A DNA stretch of 64,000 nt, taken from positions 15,289,015-15,353,014 of the forward strand of contig NC_036461.1 of assembly GCF_002775205.1 (NCBI RefSeq). Reading direction: 5' to 3'. The notes under the pieces are model-generated. The model saw only the letters and a list, made by a program, of their open reading frames with translations, had not been told where the DNA came from and did no database searches. A program made the translations under genes and the position numbers. How positions within the stretch are numbered: the stretch's first letter is position 1; every line of letters begins with the position of its first letter. The DNA comes from Xiphophorus maculatus. Its lineage: Eukaryota > Chordata > Actinopteri > Cyprinodontiformes > Poeciliidae. This document shows, one piece after another, positions 23,180-33,251 of this stretch.

Positions 23180-23480
23180 TCATTCTGCTCAGATGGGAGC
23201 AGTACGGCTGATTGGCCTCTTCGACACCAATGAGCATATTGGCCAAAAATGACACTTTAACGAGCTCTTCCCTGCGTTAAGTGCTGCCCGCCGGCCCCTC
23301 ATCCCTAGCCGCCGCCTGGCTGACCCTGGCCCATGCTCCCCCCCAAAACCCTCCCACATATCCATCCCCTCCCGAATGAAGGCTGCTCGCTTCATTGGCT
23401 GACAGATCAGACTGCCATGGAGACAGCTCATTAGTGGAATAATGAGAGCCACACGTTGTCTTGTTATATCATCTCTGTAT
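23180..23480. promoter_or_regulatory. Candidate enhancer upstream of bend3
   Basis: A compositional island with repeated CCAAT/ATTGG words (GATTGGCC, CACCAATGAG, TATTGGCCAA, TTCATTGGC), a MEIS/PBX-like TGACAGATCA and homeodomain-like CATTAGTGG and TAATGAG. It is flanked by AT-rich DNA. No coding potential is evident. The function is inferred. Confidence 0.3.
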
Positions 23481-26109
23481 CGACATATTTGTGGCTGGAG
23501 AAAGAACATGTACTGTGTGCATAAAGTAGATGATGATTAACACAGGATTATGGTTTAGGGAGGTCTTCTGGCTTCAGAGGGTTTGGTGCTCGGCTCCGGT
23601 CCTATTTAATGCATCGCAGTTCATTTGCATCGGCCAACTAATTGAATATTTGTTTAAGAAAGTTTCAGCTGCCATCAGCTTATGTTATTAATTATGGAAT
23701 CAGTTTTCTTTCAGATTTAGACATTGTGCAGTGATTTATTTTCTGACAGAAGAGCTGCATCAAAATGATTCACAACCTCCAGGGGTGAAGCTTATATTAC
23801 CGTTAATCCTTTTTCAGGATATCTTTATGTTTCTAAAGGGGTTCATGAATGATGGTGATGATTATCACTAGTTACAGAGACAGAAACAACTTTAGCACAG
23901 AAATACATTTTACACTTTTGAGCTGCAGAAATCTACTAGCAGTGTACTAATAAGACGATGAACGACAACATGTTGTTTCTGTCACCGAGCACTTGAGGGC
24001 GATGTTGTCCATCATCTGTTTTCTCTGTTATTCTGTGGAAAACGCTAACCTCTACCGTCTTGATTTAAAATGTAAGACTTTTAGTATTTCAAGTGTATGA
24101 AAAAATGTTTTGAAAATTAAACATAGCACGTGTAGTTTATTTTTTATCATTGTTTATATGTTTCATGTGTATTTTTCTGTCTGTGCATAGCCTTTAATTA
24201 TAGCCTTTGTTTTCAAATAATGCTATGAATAGACTTTGTGGTGTTCAACCTAATGTTATTTTATCTTGTCATGAAGCTACAGTTATCAGGTATTACGGCT
24301 TGCAGTTATTATTATATAATATTGGTGAAATATTTGCTCTATGAATTATCATTGGTAACCAGAGAAATGACACTGGTGAAATTCTCTCTGTTTTTTATTC
24401 TTTAAGATGCCACTTTTATCAGGAGCTTTTTATTTTACATGGTCTTCTTACAGGCATAATTAAATATTTTTGTAACACTGAAAAGACATCTCTTTCACAC
24501 CCACTTTCACTTCAAGATGGGAATTGTGACACTGAGGCCATCTGTCCCAAGATGAAAATCTGCAAGTGAAAAAGCACATCAGTTTTTAAACTACTACTCT
24601 CTTCCTTGTCGGCTGTTGCACTTTATTTTAATTTTTGAAACAACACCACATGTACTCATAGGCTCTGGCATGTCATGTACCTTCTCATGTAAATGTTCAT
24701 GGTGAGCCACCATGGCCAAAAATACCGCAACCATTTTTTGATTCCACAACTGTGTGTAGGTCCATAGCATGTTGAAAGTCCAGCACCTTCACACCAACAC
24801 ACAGTTAAGAGTTCTTTATTACAATCTAATTCTTTATTTCTATTTTATTTAGTAGTAGGCTATTTCTCAAATTAATAAAAATACACTACACTAAAAAGCC
24901 ATCTAAGACAATTGTTGAGGGTGTCCTAATTTTGTCCTAACAGTATCTCTAATTCATTTCAAAATATAAACTTATGTTGACAATTTAAATTGTTTATATA
25001 CAAATAATAGTTTAAAAAGATACAACCCAGGAGTTGTATCTAATTAAATTTATATAAAAACAGATGAAAGCTGGGGATCTGGGGGGGGTGGGGTGGGAGA
25101 CACGTGGTTTTTTTCCTTTTATATCTGCATTTTTATCCTTTAATTTAAAACTATTTCAAACATTTGAAAAATGAGTGGTGCTTCTAATAACTTGTGGAAT
25201 TAGATGTTTATGGAAGAAACACTGAGTGATGCTGTAATCATAGTCAGAGATGCAGAATTTAAAGTTTACAAGTTCATCCTCTGAAGACCCAGTGCCTAAT
25301 TCAGGTAAATCATTATTTCTTACATTTATTTTCTCCTCAATCAGTTCTCCTGATCTCCATATGGTATGTTGAAAAATTATGAGGTTTGAAAGGCACTAAA
25401 GTGTGATTTTGACATTTTCTGAAAAATACTTGTTAAAGTAAAAAAAAACTCTACCATTGTGTTCAATAAAGCTCAGCTCAATTTGAGTTTCTCAAGGAAA
25501 GAATTTCTGATTTATTAAATCACAAACCTTTTCTGTTAAAACCATTAGTTTGCCTATTAAGTTGTTGAAACTAAATACTAATCTCTCTCATTTTCTCATG
25601 ATCTTTATTTATTACAGTTGTAACATTCCACCCCATGACTTCTTGCCAGCTGTGACTCTGGTTGATTTGTCAATAAATGTGTTTTTCAGTGATGACATGA
25701 CAAGCCACAAAACAGTGGACTGTGAAGAAACTGAAACTTATTTTCTAGAATTTACTAGTAAATTTACAGAATTTAAATACAACCTTCATGGTTGTTGTCT
25801 AAAAGGCTTCAGTCATTACTTTAGTTAATGACTGAAGAGATGCTAAAAAGAGATGCTTTGAGGATGCTGCGGTTTTTGTTTTTCCAGAGTTCAGTTTACT
25901 TAAATTATTTTTATTTTTCAGAAAATAATCTCCTTGCACGTCTCTGTGATGTATTTTGTACTGCTAAAGTACAAAGTAAAAGCTTTTATCCTACCATTAA
26001 AACAGGCTAATTACATATATCTAGTATTTATGACTGCGTAAAATGAAGCTTCAGCTAATACGTTTTTCAAAGCCCTCCAAAATCCCTGAACTCATGAGCT
26101 TCGTCTCCG

Positions 26110-26420
26110 TGGGTTAGCGGAAGTGACACAGCAAGCGCGCGCCTCCTACCGTTACGTCACGTCACGCGACGCTGCCGAGAAGCCGAGCGAGAAAAGGAAA
26201 ACAAAACAAAAACATCAACAACAACTCAACTATTACATTTTAAAAGGAAGCACCTGCAGCCCGCGGACATGTCCGGCGCTTTGCTAACCCTCCTCATGGA
26301 TGACATGGAGTCGAAAAGGTTCGTTCCAACCGCCGGTCACGCGCGTTTTACCGTTAATTCACCACGACTCGTCCACGCTAACGTCACCGAGTCATTAACG
26401 GTCACAAAGCACAGGTGATG
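26110..26420 (+). promoter_or_regulatory. bend3 promoter and first-exon region
   Basis: The region is markedly richer in CpG than its surroundings (GCAAGCGCGCG, TTACGTCACGTCACG, GACGCTGCCGAGAAG). Two CRE-like TTACGTCA/CACGTCACG words lie at about 26152-26165. The first exon is inferred to end at 26318 (AAAAG before GTTCGT) or 26414 (CACAG before GTGATG). The transcription start is not visible. Confidence 0.55.
26269..26318 (+). other. Upstream ORF in bend3 exon 1
   Basis: An ATG at 26269 opens MSGALLTLLMDDMESKR. After splicing to the acceptor at 27911, the frame reads AGG CCA TGA, so it stops at a TGA overlapping the bend3 start as ATGA (27915-27918). Both plausible donors (26318 and 26414) leave the same phase, so the uORF is 18 or 50 codons and ends at the same stop either way. 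Human BEND3 also starts with MNS in exon 2, which supports this as a uORF rather than the N-terminus. Confidence 0.5.
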
Positions 26421-27911
26421 GGGCCCTATTTCGTCTCTCAGTGCAGGGAGCAAGTTTTTACCTCGTGTTTGGGATGGAAAGTGTCACATTCTGACTATTT
26501 TCTTGTGTTTTCGTGCTCAAACGGTCATGGGCGGAAGAATGAGGAAGTAGCTGGTTGGTGTAAATGAGAAGACAGCTGTGGATAACATGGACTCCAGAAT
26601 CATCCTTAATTTTCTTAATGTGTGTTACAATAAAAATGTACATTATTCTGACTGGCAGAGGACGAAACTGTTATTGGTGTTGGTCATAGCTTGTACTAGA
26701 TTATTTTTTTCGACATCTGACCACATGTATTGCAGAAGCAGCAGCAAAACATGTTTGTGTGGCGCAAACAGGATGCGCCAGTGTTTGCACCACACAGGAT
26801 TCTTGGACGCTTTCCCACTAAGACTTTGCACTAGTCTGTTGCTGTCCATCATCGTCCCTCCTGCTGAATTTAGATCCTTTTTTCTTTGATAAAAAAGTAC
26901 TTTTAAAACCCCTTTCTTGCCACAACCTGGCACTTGCTGCCAATCTTTAACTGAACCTGCGCTTTTGGCATAATTTTGTAGCATATCTTAAACATTTTCT
27001 TAAGTGCAACTTAGCCTTGCTTCCACAATGCTTTTTGCTTTCGTTTGCGATCAGAAATAGTTCCAAACAGCTGATTTTGACTTCCTTGTAAATACAGTAG
27101 AACAGGTTTGTCCAAAGTTGGTCCTCGAGGTCCGGTATCCTGCTTGCTTTAGTTCTCTCCCTGCAGGTAATAACAACCTTTTCAGCATGTCAATGTTCTT
27201 CTTTGGCATTCTACTGAGCCATCATTTGATCCAGGTACGTTAAACCAGGGAGAAAACTAAAACATGCAGGATGCCGGGCCTCGAGGACCTACTTTGGGTA
27301 CCACTGCAGTAGAATATCTGGATATGCTTTGAGGTCTCCTCCCAGAGGAACATTCGTGGAAAACCTGAAAAGGAATGCATCCTGATTAGATAACTGAACC
27401 ACGTCAAGTCTGAATAGTCACATATACATCTAAAACTTCAGTTTCCTTTCATGTCAAGCCATAATAATGCACTGTGTTTACTTTTGAGTTAACACAGGAC
27501 AATTATATTAATCACTGATCTCAATATCAATAATTTTTCCATTGTGACAATGAAACTTATTTTATTTAAGATCTTTGCATCAAATTAATTTGCATCTAAT
27601 CAATCTGCACAGCTAACTAAAATCAATGTGATGTCTTTTTTTTATTGAGACTGCATGCACAGTTTCCAAATGCAAAATGTATGACCCTACCAAACAATTA
27701 AGCCATGACTTTCTGCCTTAATTTTTGTATAGAGTTTCCTTTCTTTTTTACTGTCACGTCTAACTTTAAACACTTATTTAGAATATTTGGAGTCTGCACA
27801 AGTGTACACATTCATTTTCTTAATATTTTCTGCTGAAACGCTCATGTGATTGGTTTGGCTGGGTCACTTTATTCATGGTTGTTTTTTTTGTGACGCGTTT
27901 GGTTTTTCTAG
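26319..27911 (+). other. bend3 first intron
   Basis: Contains the hAT MITE at 27103-27306 and otherwise unique-looking sequence. Overlapping open frames on both strands at 26578-26984 have no recognisable domain and are taken as chance. The acceptor is TTTTTCTAG ending at 27911. Confidence 0.55.
27103..27306. mobile_element. Foldback hAT MITE (204 bp)
   Basis: Flanked by a perfect 8-bp duplication CAGTAGAA (27095-27102 and 27307-27314). The termini are inverted: CAGGTTTGTCCAAAGTTGG at the left, and CAGTGGTACCCAAAGTAGG at the right when read on the other strand; both continue GTCCTCGAGG and end near ATCCTGC. CAG...CTG ends and the 8-bp duplication are hAT features. No coding capacity. Confidence 0.9.
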
Positions 27912-27914
27912 GCC

Positions 27915-30900
27915 ATGAATTCCTGTGAGGATGGAGGAAATTCAAATGAAGCAATGCTTGAGAAAGGTAAGTCACAAACATCCTTATCGGTGGTGTGGTG
28001 TGGCATAACTGCGTTAATTTATTCTAATCCTGGGATTATTTACAGAGCATCAGCACATTCAGGATGTTAAAAAGGAGAAAGAAGATTTTGCTGTTTGTGA
28101 ACGAACTCAACCACATGAAGGAGGGTCTCCTGAAGTGTCAGAGGCCAATAAAAGGTCGTCCGCTGAGACACATCAGTCCACCAGTAAAAAGAGAGCCAGA
28201 GTCTGCTCTGAGGTAAAAAAAATAATCCTAGATTAAATTACTTAACCAACTTTTATTTTCTCATATTTCATCTTACAAAAGCTGTTAATCTTTTAAGGTG
28301 GTCCTTATCAATAGTTTTATAGGCTTTAGTGGTCTTTCATTGTTTTGTTGTTGTTTTTTTTAACTTTGACTCTTTTTTTCAAATTCATTTAAAATTTTCC
28401 TTCAAACAACCATATATTATAAGTATTTATCTGTAACCAACAAATCAAACCAAGTAAGCAAAGAAATAGTTTAGAACGAGAAGAGATCCATCATAATTGA
28501 AGTCTAAATCTGGGATTACCACAAACTAACCTACAGAAGATTAAGAATACATGAAAAGGATGTAATTAAATGCCATATGCTAACCATACATTTGTAATTT
28601 GCCTAAAGAAGCATTTTTCCAAACCATTGGAGACAACAAGAAAGACTGCCTGTTTGGAATGAAATGCAAAAATGAAAAAAACAACATACTGTGGTGAAAC
28701 GTACTTTATCTGTATAGATCAATGTGCTTATCTTCTTTTTGCTTTTGTGTTTGGTGGGCATTTATTTGAAAGGTGTTTGTTCTTTGTAGGTGAGGAAGTG
28801 TCTGACAGATGAGAGCCACAGGCATGAGCCTCTTTGCCTCACCATGGCTGGAGAAAAGGCCCACTGTATCCAGGAGAGATCAAGGCTTTCCTACAGAAAG
28901 CCTCTTTTCAGCATCTCTCACAGGATTTCAGACAAGAGAAACCCACCAAGTCTGGATCAGCAGGCTAACCACGGCGGCTTGAGTCAGCTCAGCTTCAGCA
29001 GCATCCTTTCACAGAAGCTCCAAAGTCCAGAAATAAACGGCCCAGGTGACATCCTCACCGCCACAGAGTCCTTGGGTCAGACGTCAGCAACAGAGTCAAA
29101 CCTTTACCCACTGATTGAGAAAATGTTTTTCATCCTCAATACCCTGAACTCCAGCATGACTCAGCTGCACAGTAAAGTGGACTTGCTAACGCTGGAAGTC
29201 ATGCGTATAAAGAAGCAGATCAAGCCTGCTGAGAGGATGGCAGACTTCCAGCCTCCTCCTGAATATCTCCTAACGAATGATGAACTCAATCAGCTGATGG
29301 AGCACACCTCCAGCGCCGGAGAGCTCAGCTGCCAGCTGCTTGTCCACCTTTTCCCAGAACTGTTCAAAGCCAAGGAGTGCCCCCATGACTGCATGGCAAG
29401 CAAGAGAACGCTGGAATCTCTGCACCTGCAGCTGATCCGGAACTACGTGGAGGTTTGTTATCCCTCGGTGAAAAACAACAGTGTCTGGCAGGAGGAGTGC
29501 CTCCTTCAGATCAATGACTTTTTTAATCGCTTCTGGGCACAGAGGGACATGGAAAGCGCTCGGCTCATCAAGAAGCAGGCGGTCACTGGTGATGAGATGA
29601 AAGTGGAGTTTCCTCAGACATATCGCTTCATTAATGAACAGGGTCAGGAGGAGGATGTATCCCTGGATAATCAGCAAGGTAGCCTGCCAGTGTCCGATGA
29701 TGGGTTAAATACTCAAGCTGCAGAAGAGCAGGACGACTTCTCCTCGCCGGAAGATTTTGTGATTTTCCTCATGCATCGTCTCTTCCCAGAGCTTTTTGAA
29801 GAGGGAAAAATTCCCGAAGTCTCCAGCAGTTACAGTAATGTGGGCCAGCTCATTCTGGACTCCGACAAGATGGAGATCCTGAGGAAGTACATGGAAGCAA
29901 ATTTTCCTGACATCCCTGAGGACAGCTGGCTTCAGTTGTGCATCCAGCATATGGAGGACACACTGGAAGGGCCACACAGCAATGGGAATGGGAGTGAATC
30001 TGACAACATCAACTACGATGGCTATGACCTGGCCGGCTTTCAGGAAGACCTTCCTGTCATCGGGGCTCCAGAAGCCGGTGAATTTGATAGACCTTATCGC
30101 AAGTCCAAGAAGTCGCTGCTCGCAACCGTGGATTTTGAAAATCTGAAGATTCCTCCACCTGACTTCAGCATTCCCCAGGAGTACATCTTATCTAGAGAGC
30201 AGCTGAAAAGCAACTATGAATGTAGCTTGTCCATTGGCAACTTTGCCTCACGCCTGCTGGTGCTCATGTTTCCCGAGCTCTTCACCCATGAGAATACTAG
30301 AAAGCAGTACAACTGCAGTGGTTCTCTTGGGAAAAAGCAGCTCGATCCTGTGCGTGTGAATCTGATCCGACATTATGTGCAGCTGGTCTACCCTCGAGCC
30401 AGGAACGACAGAGTGTGGATGCTTGAATTTGTGGGCAAATTGGATGAGAGGTGCAGGAGGCGGGACACGGAGCAGAGAAGATCTTACCTGCAACAGCGCA
30501 AAGTTGGTGGCCAAGAGCTAGAGCAGGAATTTCTCTGCCACATCAACCACATCACTCCAGACACTAGAGAGGATTCAGACATTCCCTCTTTACCTCCCGA
30601 GAAAAGCAGCAAAGACTTCTGTAAGATCCCCCTCGACAAACTGACCATTTCCCAACCGGACTTCCCCGTACCTTCCGCCTACCTATTATCGGACTCTGAG
30701 GTGCGGGAGGTCGTCCAGCAGAGCCTTTCTGTTGGGAACTTTGCCGCACGGTTGCTGGTGCGGCTCTTCCCGGAGCTGTTCACTCCGGAGAACCTACGAC
30801 TCCAGTACAACCACTCGGGCGCCTGCAACAAGAAGCAGCTGGACCCGGTCCGGTTGAGGTTGATCCGTCATTACGTGGAAGCGGTGTACCCCGTGGAGAA

Positions 30901-31018
30901 GATGGAGGAGGTGTGGCACTATGAATGTGTGCCAAGCATTGACGAACGCTGCCGGCGGCCGAACCGCAAGAAGTGTGACATTCTTAAAAAGGCCAAGAGG
31001 TCAAACACTGTGTCATAG
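27915..31018 (+). CDS. bend3: BEN domain-containing protein 3
   Basis: Nuclear transcriptional repressor of heterochromatin and of CpG-bearing promoters in mammals. CDS exons: 27915-27966, 28046-28212 and 28790-31018, giving 815 residues (human 828). The start MNS matches human MNSTEF. Four BEN domains lie at about residues 230-330, 385-470, 535-635 and 700-800, each with the LLV.LFPELF signature; the second has the variant FLMHRLFPELF. RARV-type basic residues follow KKR near residue 68. A helical segment with MTQLHSKVDLLTLEVMRIKK (about 190-215) is nearly identical to human. BEN3 and BEN4 are the best conserved (CSGSLGKKQLDP, HSGACNKKQLDP). The C-terminus CDILKKAKR matches human CDILKKAKK. 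Poly(A) signal AATAAA at 31312-31317. It is convergent with mtres1. Confidence 0.96.
28213..28789 (+). other. bend3 third intron
   Basis: 577 bases of AT-rich sequence with GTAAAA donor and TTTGTAG acceptor. No repeat or signal was recognised. Confidence 0.6.
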
Positions 31019-31311
31019 TTACAGTACTTTACAGTTAGTCAACACGCATATAAGCTGAAACAACATTCTTAAGCTCATGTTTTATCTTTTGCCTCCAGCA
31101 GCAGATGTTTCAGACTTTATTTTCTAATGTATTAAAAATGTTAAACTGTTCTTGTTTATACGTCAGAGCTGTCATAGCTTGTCTAACACATTTCTTTCAT
31201 AAATCTAGCCTTAAAACCACATTATAACCACAATAGTAGCTACAATTAAGAGTCACAATTTCTCTATTAGCAGTAATTACTGATGTAGCATCGTGCCACC
31301 AGAGTTTTAAT

Positions 31312-31317
31312 AATAAA
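31312..31317 (+). terminator. bend3 polyadenylation signal
   Basis: AATAAA about 295 bases past the bend3 stop; an alternative ATTAAA lies near 31130. Confidence 0.55.
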
Positions 31318-31439
31318 GTACTTACAGATGGGCCTATGAGTATTTGCACAAGAACATTTTTAAGAATTTCTTTCTGTACATCACAAAAATGGGTTTAAAA
31401 TTAAGTAACTGGGTGAGATTCAAGGGATTTACAAATGAA

Positions 31440-32585
31440 TAACATAAAATTGAATTGTGCTAATTCATAAACCAGATTGTTCATTACACCTTGATAGTAG
31501 TTAGTTCGACCCTATTTTGCCTTCAGAACTGCCTTAACTCAATGTGGCATAGACGCAAGAAGGTGCCACAGACAACAATCCTTTGGGATTTTGGATCATA
31601 TTTTCCTAATAGGACCATGCAGTTGTGCATTTTTCAGCTCCACATCCCATTAGAAATTGCATTCCAAAGATTCCCTGTCTGCTTGATTATAGGTGCCTGT
31701 GGAGGCGACTGGGGTGCAGTAAATGCATCATGTTCAAGAAACCAGTTTGAGAATTTGAGCTTCGTGACATTGTGTTTCATCCTGCTGGTAGTAGCCATCA
31801 GTAGATGGGTACACTGTCATAAATAGATGGGAAAAGTCAGCAACAATACTAAAGGTACTAAGTCACCAAATTTGTGCCAAGAAAACATCCTCCATGCCAT
31901 CATACCATTGCCACTTATCTGAACCACTTATGACAGCCAGGAAGGATCCGTGCTGTTTTTTTGTTTATTCTGACCCACCATCCAAATGTCTCAGCCTAAA
32001 CTAGTGGTTTCAAACTGCTGTCCTCGAGGGAAAGAGTCCTGCACCTTTTAAATGTGTCCCTTGTCCTTCATACTTCAATTAAATTCTGAAACTGCCTCAC
32101 TAGCATGCAGTGAAGCTCTACAGAGCTCTGCTAATGAGTTTATATTGGAGCCAGGTTTGCTGAAGCAGAGAGACATCTAAACGTTGCAGGACTCTGGCCT
32201 TTGAGGAATGCAGTTTGAGACTGCTGGTGTAAACCAAGTCTCGTTTGACACGGTCAATTTTTTTCAAACTGTTTTGTCCAATTTTAGCAAGTCTGTGTGA
32301 ATTGTGTCCTCAGTTCCCTGTTCAGAGATGCTGTTCTGCATACCTCAGCTGTAACTATTGGTCATTTGAGCTACTGTTGCCTTTCTTATTATCTTGAACC
32401 AGCCTGGTAATGACATTTTTATCCACATAACATTCACACACTCAACCATGTGACTTTTAAAGTCACTTACATCCCCATTCTGACGTTCAGTTTAACTTGC
32501 TATTTGTGTTCAGATGAGGTGAGGTTAGAATCTGGAAGAGGTGTACTTATTTAAGTGGCTAGTTAGTGTAAATTGTAACCTTAAA
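31440..32585 (-). mobile_element. Tc1/mariner-like transposon relic
   Basis: Landmarks of a common teleost Tc1 family appear in order: GTTCGACCCTATTTTGCC, CTTCAGAACTGCCTTAA, GTGGCATAGAC, CATCCTGCTGGTAGTAGCCA, CATTCTGACGTTCAG, and the terminal phrase AGGTGTACTTATTTAAGTGG (family form AGGTGTACCTAATAAAGTGG). It is non-coding and degraded, and carries a nested MITE at 32002-32226. It lies between the convergent 3' ends of bend3 and mtres1. Confidence 0.75.
32002..32226. mobile_element. Older hAT MITE nested in Tc1 relic
   Basis: Foldback ends: TAGTGGTTTCAAACTGC at the left pairs with GCAGTTTGAGACTGCTG at the right, and TCCTCGAGG is mirrored by CCTTTGAGGA. The family resembles 27103-27306 (CCTCGAGG plus GTCCTGCA inside the ends). 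The flanking octamers GCCTAAAC and GTGTAAAC match at six of eight positions, consistent with an old 8-bp duplication. Confidence 0.7.
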
Positions 32586-33103
32586 CGTGACCCCTCAAGT
32601 TTCTAGTATTTGGCATTGTGTTTCTAAAATGCAGTCCAAACTAATTGCTAAATGATCAATCTTGAAACAATTTGTGGTCGTGTACAGAAGCAAAGCTCCT
32701 GAGTTTTGTCCTTGTCTAAATATTGATGGGCATATGACTGTACATTAAGCCTTCTTATAGAAGTGTATGTTATACTGATAATTTAACATGACAACGGGTC
32801 ATGATAACCTATTTCTAATAAACACAGTTTTAAAAAGCAGTTGGGGTGTTTTACTTACTACTGCTGTTGTGATATAACCAAATATTTAAATTTGGGCCTG
32901 TTCTGACAGTGGATATACCTGGAAAACCTCCACAGGGAAGCATACAGATCAGATGTATTGGATCAACTCCTTCTACACAACAGACCAGAGCAACACTCCC
33001 CTAATCATACAAAACCCTGATCAGTGTATACATGATTTGCAGAAATGTACTCTAAACACCTCTATAAAAGAGAAGAATAAGTTTTACACATTTAAAATGC
33101 ACA

Positions 33104-33109
33104 TTTATT
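33104..33109 (-). terminator. mtres1 polyadenylation signal
   Basis: AATAAA on the minus strand about 145 bases past the mtres1 stop codon. Confidence 0.55.
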
Positions 33110-33251
33110 GGCAAATGATATAAGGGGGAGGGAAGTAAATAAAACTTTTCTTTTACACCACTGATCACTGGAGAGCAAGTACCTTGAGGTAAATTTATAA
33201 TCCCACTCATGTGAGCACTTTTATCCCTTTTGTTTCAGATTCATTACAAGT

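Larger units (their letters stand above)
18830..26100. other. pdss2-bend3 intergenic region
   Basis: No gene was recognised in these 7.3 kb. It contains a 74-bp sequence present twice (19779-19852 and 22031-22104), several GC-richer islands with regulatory-looking words (about 19300-19640, 20980-21110, 21540-21700, 23180-23480), a poly-T/T-G run near 20289-20318 and an imperfect hairpin near 22815-22855. The rest is AT-rich. Confidence 0.55.

Noticed and set aside
26269-26318. MSGALLTLLMDDMESKR as the true bend3 N-terminus
   Set aside because: Splicing to the only acceptor before exon 2 gives a stop after two codons, and the human protein begins with MNS, which exon 2 supplies.
26578-26984. 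Overlapping open frames on both strands in bend3 intron 1
   Set aside because: No domain, no splice context, and composition matches surrounding intron.
29270-30749. Minus-strand open frames across bend3 exon 4
   Set aside because: They are shadows of the long bend3 exon and contain no recognisable domain.
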